DNA from: Streptomyces coelicoflavus
GTDB lineage: Bacteria; Actinomycetota; Actinomycetes; Streptomycetales; Streptomycetaceae
Assembly: GCF_003112555.1 (NCBI RefSeq)
Contig: NZ_BEWB01000022.1
Location: 31,968-95,967 of the forward strand
Reading direction: 5' to 3'
DNA length: 64,000 nucleotides
Position numbers and translations under genes: made by a program
Shown: positions 59,641 to 64,000 of the stretch, in pieces
Layout of the letters: every line of letters begins with the position of its first letter
Numbering within the stretch: the first letter of the stretch is position 1
Notes under the pieces: generated by a model
Told to the model about the DNA's origin: nothing
The model's input: only the letters and a program-made list of their open reading frames with translations
Database searches by the model: none

Positions 59641-60617
59641 CGTAAACTCCCGATATTCGCGACCAAGCGCTGCCCGGCCCGCGTGGCCGACTGCCGCCAG
59701 CGCTCCGCGTGCTCGGGGTCCGCCTGAGCCGTCGCCAGATAGTTCACCGTCGTAGTCGTCCAGGTATGTCCAAGAAGCCGCTGTACTTCCCACAGCGTCA
59801 TCCCGCGCTCATAGTTATGGGTGGCGCAGGCGTGCCGCAGCAGATGCGGGTACAACTCGCCCACCGGCCCCGGCAGGTACAGCAGCGAGGCCGCCTTGAG
59901 GTTCCGGCGGAACGTTCCCGGGGTGATCGCCGCCGCGACCGGGATGTTCGCCGCCGCGAGCTCCACCGGCAGCCGCTCAGAGGGAAACAGCGGCGCCAGC
60001 GGATGCTCCGGGTCGTCGTGGAAGAGGCCGCGGACCTCCTCGACGTACCACCACACGAGCTCGCGGCACTCCTCGAACATGAACGCCTCGCGCGGCCTGG
60101 GCCCGGAGCCGCGGGCGCCCTTGCCCTGCACGACGAACCGGCCCCACTTGCCCAACTCCCAGTGCACATCGCACAGGCCGACACCACAGAGCTCGGACGC
60201 CCTCACCCCGGACAGATAGTCGAGCTTGGCCATCACGTAGTCCCGGCACGCGACCGCCGGCTTGCGAGCCAGCGGCAGCGCATCGCGCCACGCGGCGAAG
60301 TATTCGCGCATCGCCCGCTGCGAGGGCGGCACCCGCAGCCCGAAGTCACCACGATGTCGCGGCCGGTTGAACGGGTCGACCGGCGACTCCACCGCGGCGC
60401 CGAACCGGCGATGGATCTCACCGGCGTAGCGCTGTTCCAAGAACGCGAAGTACGCGTCGATCTTGGTGATCTTCGTACGGACAGTCGACCGAGCACGCTT
60501 CCCGGGTCCTGCGAAGTAGCAGTCGAGCAGCGTCGGGGTGAGCTGCCACGGCACGAGGTCGTAGTGCTCGCAGATTTCCAGCACCGGTTTGACCAGCTGG
60601 TCGATCGAGGACGGCAT
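59637..60617 (-). CDS. tyrosine recombinase/integrase (TnpA-like)
   Basis: The protein is at least 326 residues. The catalytic domain shows Arg in YLSGVRASELCGVGLCDV, the HLLRHACATHNYERG box (H-x-x-R-H), RLLGHTWTTTTVNYLA with the nucleophilic Tyr, and a Lys-containing beta-turn (VVQGKGARG). It is the first gene read in from the right end of the arsenic element. The same frame is open to 60838 and reads protein-like (DGLAEVFSLHTHRAGRAGQQ, FFDTLAEYQWARDSAG), but no ATG or GTG precedes ATG 60617 there. The true start may be missing or atypical. Confidence 0.85.
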   Translation of the reverse strand: MPSSIDQLVKPVLEICEHYDLVPWQLTPTLLDCYFAGPGKRARSTVRTKITKIDAYFAFLEQRYAGEIHRRFGAAVESPVDPFNRPRHRGDFGLRVPPSQRAMREYFAAWRDALPLARKPAVACRDYVMAKLDYLSGVRASELCGVGLCDVHWELGKWGRFVVQGKGARGSGPRPREAFMFEECRELVWWYVEEVRGLFHDDPEHPLAPLFPSERLPVELAAANIPVAAAITPGTFRRNLKAASLLYLPGPVGELYPHLLRHACATHNYERGMTLWEVQRLLGHTWTTTTVNYLATAQADPEHAERWRQSATRAGQRLVANIGSLR

Positions 60618-60940
60618 CAGCCCGGCGGAATCACGCGCCCACTGGTACTCCGCCAGCGTGTCGAAGAAGTACGACCGCTCGTCCTGCTGCCCCGCGCGGC
60701 CCGCTCGGTGGGTGTGCAGGGAGAAGACCTCTGCCAGCCCGTCCGGCGGCGACCCGATGTCGGGGTGCGAGTTTCGAGATCCCCCATAGATCCGCAGATT
60801 ACGAGTGGCACTCCTGGAATCTGCGAGTAACTACGAGAACCTCACACCGTCGAGGGATGTCTCGAACAACGGTCTCTCACCTGCTCACATCCATCGATCG
60901 CGCTCTCGGGACCTCACGAGGAACTCGCGCGCACTCCAGT
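60618..60940. other. right end of the arsenic element
   Basis: These 323 bp cover the open N-terminal extension of the recombinase (to about 60838) and ~100 bp of terminal sequence up to the ligase junction. They presumably include the recombinase promoter and binding sites. CTCGCGCGCACTCCAGTT at 60924-60941 resembles CCGCGCGGCATTACCCAGTT at 47026-47045 near the left end. Confidence 0.4.
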
Positions 60941-61276
60941 TATCAGCAACGCCGGGCGCTGTGCCGCCAGCTGCCGGGCCCGAGCCGGCGACGACGCCGC
61001 CCGAGACTGCGCCGCCTCGAAGGACACCCTGCCGTCGACCACGACGACCGCCTCGCCATCCAGAACCACACCCGGCGGCAACGCCATCCCAGCCACAGCC
61101 AGATCCATCCACGGGCCGGTCACATCCCGCCCCGACCGGGCCTGAAGCCGCACCGTGTCAGCCAGCCGCCACAGAACCGTACGGGGGCCGTCCATCTTCA
61201 CCTCGTACCACCACCGCGGCCCCGTAGGCAGCCGCGGTACCAGCTCGGCGAGCGCCACGTCGACGGGGAACTCCAC
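60941..61276 (-). pseudogene. N-terminal part of an ATP-dependent DNA ligase
   Basis: GTG 61276 starts EFPVDVALAELVPRLPTG, then the adenylation motif I WYEVKMDGPRTVLWR (KxDGxR with the nucleotidyl-accepting Lys). Next come LDGEAVVVVDGRVSFEAAQS and ARQLAAQRPALLI. Ligase similarity stops at the ATA codon 60943-60941, and the frame ends a few codons later at 60914. The missing continuation, beginning VWDVPALP, is found at 46979. The chimaeric ORF cannot encode an active ligase. Confidence 0.85.
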
Positions 61277-61330
61277 ACCACCAGCCTGCGACGTTCCTCC
61301 AAGCGGCGCGCGCCGTCTACGCCCGCAAGC

Positions 61331-62035
61331 TCAGCACAAGGCGCCCGGCTCGTACGCCACAACCCGCTCGGCCTCCTGGTCCCACACCCAGACCGGCGTC
61401 TCCCGCCACAGTCTCGGGTAGTCCTCGTACGGCATCGCGAACGGGTTCTCGCCATGACCGGCCAGCGGATCACCGCTCTCACCGTTCACCCAGCCCACGG
61501 GCATCCGACGAGGTCGCCAGTCGGCGCTAGCGACGAGGATCGCAACCACTCCATTGATCTTGATGCTGGTTTCCGGGCGAGACAGGGGCAGCCGCCACTC
61601 CCGTTCGTGCATCCACGAGATCCCGTTCCCCGTGTTCACCGCCCAATGGCCGAGCGCCGCCCGCTGAAAACGCCGCTGAACCTCCCGCGGCACGTACGCC
61701 ACCGCGCCACCACCGAGTCCGTTCACCACCTCCCGCGTAGTGACCAGACCCCATGGGTCGAAGTGCCTCCATCGGAACAGCTGAGCCATGTGCTCCGGAG
61801 AGCACTCCGAGAAGCACACACAGGGCCTCCCCGAGGCGCCGGCCTCAGCAGCGCCGAAAGGCGGGAACGCCCGGAACTGCTCCTCCCGCAAGATCGACTC
61901 CAGGCGCTGAGCCCCGTTCATCGAACGGATCTCGTCCGGCACCCAGTCCGGGCTTTCTCCATTACGGCTCGTGAAGTGATACAGGTACTCGCTCTGTGCC
62001 GGTCCAGTAACGCCCAACTCGAAAGCCATCCCCAC
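61331..62035 (-). CDS. hypothetical protein, possibly AbiGi-like
   Basis: This 234-residue protein reads SEYLYHFTSRNGESPDWVPD, then LESILREEQFRAFPPFG, RPCVCFSECSPEHMAQLFRW, DPWGLVTTREVVNGLGGGAV and WMHEREWRLPLSRP. The order HFT ... SIL ... CFSE ... GL ... REWR resembles abortive-infection antitoxin AbiGi/DUF2971-type proteins, which have a similar N-terminal pattern. It may relate to phage defence, but no partner gene is recognised. Assignment is by eye and tentative. Confidence 0.4.
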   Translation of the reverse strand: MGMAFELGVTGPAQSEYLYHFTSRNGESPDWVPDEIRSMNGAQRLESILREEQFRAFPPFGAAEAGASGRPCVCFSECSPEHMAQLFRWRHFDPWGLVTTREVVNGLGGGAVAYVPREVQRRFQRAALGHWAVNTGNGISWMHEREWRLPLSRPETSIKINGVVAILVASADWRPRRMPVGWVNGESGDPLAGHGENPFAMPYEDYPRLWRETPVWVWDQEAERVVAYEPGALC

Positions 62036-62200
62036 CCCATGTCTCAGTTCGTCGCCGCCAACGTCATACAGGACGTCAAGCCGAGACGGCGCGCCGATAG
62101 CGCAACTCCGACCACCCCTGGCAGCGCGCCGAGTATGGCGGCGGAACGGAGCAGCCCCCCGGCCGCTGAGCGCGACCAGGGGCTTGGAAGGGGTTCCGTT

Positions 62201-62380
62201 TCAGACAGCGTTCCGGTAGCGGATGCAGCGGAGGAGCGGGACGCACGCCAGGAGGGTCATCTCTGACGGGACCTGCGGAAGCAGGAAGATCACGGTGCCG
62301 GTGATGACTGTGTTGAACGCGTCCTGCCACTCGGGGCGGCGGTACTGGAGCCCGACGGGCTTCCAGAGCTGTGGTTGCAT
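62201..62380 (-). CDS. 59-residue membrane-associated peptide
   Basis: ATG 62380 has AAGGAC about 8-13 bases upstream on the coding strand. The peptide (starts MQPQLWKPVGLQYRRPEWQD) has one hydrophobic stretch (AFNTVITGTVIFLLPQVP, about residues 21-38) and a second weaker one. Length and hydrophobicity suggest a small membrane protein. No family is known to me. Confidence 0.45.
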   Translation of the reverse strand: MQPQLWKPVGLQYRRPEWQDAFNTVITGTVIFLLPQVPSEMTLLACVPLLRCIRYRNAV

Positions 62381-62695
62381 GGTGTCGTCCTTAATGCGAT
62401 TTGCTCGTATCCACGGACATCTCGGGGATCGCCCTGGCCGGGGCGGTCCCCGTCCGCGTTGCCGACGACGGTATGCGGTCGCTACAGGGGTTGGCGTCAT
62501 CATGGGGCGTGCATCGGCCACCAGGGCAATTCACGGCCTGACCTGCGGAGTTGGATCACCTACCCCATCTCTGGGGCAGCTCTGCAGAACGCTGACCTGC
62601 GGGCTTCGCGGAAGCAAAGTTGATCTGCGCGGATTGCCTGCGGCGCATGGCTGAAAATCGTTCTGTGGCGTGAGCCACACACGGGGTAGCGGCGG
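62381..62695. other. 315-bp gap without a supported gene
   Basis: It contains the upstream region of the small peptide gene (minus strand) and the 3' flank of the DUF6233 gene. GC is normal. I see no hairpin, repeat or believable ORF. Confidence 0.3.
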
Positions 62696-63043
62696 TCACT
62701 CCAGCAGTCCCAGCGCCGTATCCGGGCGGCAAAACGTGCACGCCGGCACCTGGTGTCGAATTGCCTCCATCGCCTGTTCGCGCGACACCGGACGACACCG
62801 CTCCGACCCCTCGACGGTCCAGCAGTCCCCTGTGTGCACCGCGTCGATGTTCTTCGGGTTCAGGCCGTGTTGCAGTAGCCATTCCGGAGGGGGCGCGCCT
62901 CCCTCTGTGTGGCGGCGGCGTTCCGCTTCCCGTCGCTCCTCTGTGGCGATCCATCCGTCGATCTGCCGCAGTGCAGCACCGGCCTGCTGCTCGACCACTC
63001 GGCGGGTGAACCGCAGCAGTTCCAGACGAGAAGGTTCGCTCAC
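62696..63043 (-). CDS. DUF6233 family protein
   Basis: This 115-residue protein matches the DUF6233 pattern: FTRRVVEQQAGAALRQIDGW, then PPPEWLLQHGLNPKNIDAVH, GDCWTVEGSERCRPVSREQA and VPACTFCRPDTALGLLE. The Cys/His residues (GDC, RC, ACTFC) may bind zinc. The family is abundant in Streptomyces accessory regions and has no known function. Confidence 0.75.
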   Translation of the reverse strand: MSEPSRLELLRFTRRVVEQQAGAALRQIDGWIATEERREAERRRHTEGGAPPPEWLLQHGLNPKNIDAVHTGDCWTVEGSERCRPVSREQAMEAIRHQVPACTFCRPDTALGLLE

Positions 63044-63094
63044 AAGTTCGAATATAGTCGCCCTGCCAGCGGCCAGGGCTGCGAGGGGGCTCGT

Positions 63095-63497
63095 TGTCCT
63101 CTGACAAGTGATCTTGACCGATTGCCAGGTGAGTTTGACCGGCTGAGCGGCCGCAGGTCAGGTGTAGACGTTGCGGCCGTACTCCTGACGGCTCACCTGG
63201 AAGTCGCCCGGCCGGTCGCGGCGGAGTTCCTCGTATCGAAGCCCGAAGATGTCGATCGCCTCATGGAGTGTGCAGCCCGACGCGTCCATGATCGCCTTGA
63301 GTGCCAGGACGACGTGGTGGTCCAGGATGTGGCGGTCCACGATCTCTGGCAGCTTTTCCATGGATCGACCGTACCGATAGCCGTTCGACCATGGCGGTCA
63401 ATATCTCTTGGCAATCGGTCGAGATCACCTGTCAGGGGGACAGTGGGCTGTCCTCTGTCACTGCGCATGGACCGATTACCAGGCAAGTTGGACAACT
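63095..63497. repeat. three IS-end-like repeats (IS21-type pattern)
   Basis: Related ~48-bp sequences beginning TGTCC occur at 63095 (+), 63442 (reading minus) and 63449 (+). Each holds a GACCGATT[G/A]CCA core. Copies 1 and 2 face each other around the small gene at 63158-63361; copies 2 and 3 are back to back, 6 bp apart. Multiple internal repeats at element ends are typical of IS21-family insertion sequences, but no transposase is here. Confidence 0.55.
63158..63361 (-). CDS. 67-residue hypothetical protein between IS-end repeats
   Basis: This small acidic/basic helical protein (ILDHHVVLALKAIMDASGCT, LHEAIDIFGLRYEELRRDRP) has no known domain. It is framed by inverted IS-end-like repeats at 63095 and 63442, so it could be passenger DNA of a defective element. 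ATG 63361 is the only good start. Confidence 0.55.
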   Translation of the reverse strand: MEKLPEIVDRHILDHHVVLALKAIMDASGCTLHEAIDIFGLRYEELRRDRPGDFQVSRQEYGRNVYT

Positions 63498-63538
63498 ATG
63501 GCGTGGTCGGAGACTGTCGGGAGCGTGACCTGTGCTGG

Positions 63539-63865
63539 TCAGACGTGACTGTTGACAAGCGCGGTGATCTGGGCTTTCGACAGTGCACCCACCTTTGTCT
63601 GCGCCACAACCCCGTTCTTGAAAATGATCAGGGCAGGGATGCCTCGGACGCCGAACTTCGCCGGCGTCGCCGGGTGCTGGTCCACGTCGATCTTCGCAAC
63701 CTTGAGCCTGTCGCCGTAGTCCTTGGCCACCTCGTCGAGAAGCGGTGCGATCATCCTGCACGGCCCACACCACGGTGCCCAGAACTCCAGCAGCACGGGC
63801 TGGGCAGAGTTGAGCACGTCCCCCTCGAACGACGCGTCAGTCACATGCAAGATCTGCTCAGGCAT
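63539..63865 (-). CDS. trxA: thioredoxin
   Basis: This 108-residue canonical thioredoxin has PVLLEFWAPWCGPCRMIAPL with the WCGPC active site, VDQHPATPAKFGVRGIPALI with the cis-Pro, and an FKNGVVAQTKVG end. It reduces protein disulfides and could pass electrons from the trxB/ArsT reductase at 56255 to ArsC, though it lies outside the arsenic element. Its upstream region is at 63866-64000. Confidence 0.92.
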   Translation of the reverse strand: MPEQILHVTDASFEGDVLNSAQPVLLEFWAPWCGPCRMIAPLLDEVAKDYGDRLKVAKIDVDQHPATPAKFGVRGIPALIIFKNGVVAQTKVGALSKAQITALVNSHV

Positions 63866-64000
63866 TGGCTCTCCTCACAGCAGTTGTCTACGCGATACAC
63901 CACGCCCATGGCACCGCTTCCAGCAGCAGGCTTCCACTCAAAGCCGCCGAAAGGACCAACCTCCCGAGCAGGCACTTCACCCACGCCAGCCGCGAGAATG

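Larger units (their letters stand above)
46980..60941. mobile_element. ~14-kb arsenic-resistance element inserted in a DNA ligase gene
   Basis: Everything between the two ligase halves forms one block: an MFS pump, three flavoproteins, three arsR, acr3, arsC, trxB, a nuclease-like gene, and two tyrosine recombinases with a small HTH gene at the right end. The ends are placed where ligase similarity stops: after codon ATA (60941-60943) on the right and at GTG TGG GAC (46971-46979) on the left. No long terminal inverted repeats are visible, as expected for tyrosine-recombinase elements of the Tn554 type. A weak shared sequence (GAACYCGCGCG...AGTT) occurs near both ends. Confidence 0.75.

Noticed and set aside
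47022..60945. Resemblance of GAACYCGCGCG...AGTT near both ends of the arsenic element as attachment sites
   Set aside because: The match is short and gapped, and the left copy lies about 40 bp inside the junction. It is noted but not called as att sites.
1..64000. tRNA and rRNA genes
   Set aside because: I noticed no cloverleaf or rRNA-like sequence by eye. A covariance-model scan would be needed to exclude a tRNA.

Overview
This is high-GC actinobacterial DNA, almost certainly Streptomyces. Signs of this are GTG starts, tightly overlapping stop/start codons, a complete conservon, a WhiB-type regulator and several lineage-restricted DUF families (DUF6415, DUF6624, DUF6082, DUF6228, DUF317, DUF6233). 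The density of mobile and plasmid-type genes suggests a linear plasmid or a chromosome arm; the sequence alone does not decide which.

Layout. 0-11 kb: edge of an XRE/TPR regulator, two small genes, a GH15 glucoamylase-like enzyme, a conservon (cvnA-D plus a GAF protein), an acyl-CoA dehydrogenase, and a coupled set of small regulators and accessory genes. 11.3-23.6 kb: a class I lanthipeptide cluster of the FxLD type. It has three precursor peptides, LanB, LanC, a fused thiopeptide-type/PIMT methyltransferase, a helper protein, a decayed second copy of the methyltransferase-helper pair, and an ABC exporter. 23.7-29.3 kb: a run of unusual multidomain enzymes (triple NUDIX, P-loop kinase-VanX dipeptidase, ASCH-NUDIX, methyltransferase-NUDIX) that ends in broken radical-SAM and MurC pieces. 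29.5-31.0 kb: a complete IS5-type element that carries a SUKH-like passenger. 31-41 kb: regulators, then a plasmid-type replication/transfer module with a Rep-like protein gene containing DNA repeats, a WhiB protein, a DUF2637 membrane protein, a MobC-like protein and a relaxase. 41-46.3 kb: assorted genes, DUF317 proteins and a three-copy palindrome array. 46.4-61.3 kb: an ATP-dependent DNA ligase gene split in two by a ~14 kb arsenic-resistance element. 61.3-64 kb: small genes, IS-end repeats and thioredoxin.

How the genes work together. In the lanthipeptide cluster, LanB and LanC should install (methyl)lanthionine rings on the CX3CX3C cores. The PIMT-type methyltransferase probably acts on the Asp-Gly that precedes the first Cys in all three precursors, and the ABC protein exports the product. 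In the arsenic element, ArsC reduces arsenate using thioredoxin/thioredoxin reductase electrons and ACR3 exports arsenite. Three FAD monooxygenase-like proteins and an MFS pump probably handle other arsenic species, and three ArsR repressors control divergent promoters. Two tyrosine recombinases and a small HTH protein at one end, in a Tn554-like arrangement, explain mobility. Rejoining the two ligase halves recovers a near-continuous protein, so the element's ends can be placed within a few bases.

Several genes carry single-base frameshifts, most of them at homopolymer runs. Some may be sequencing errors rather than real decay.
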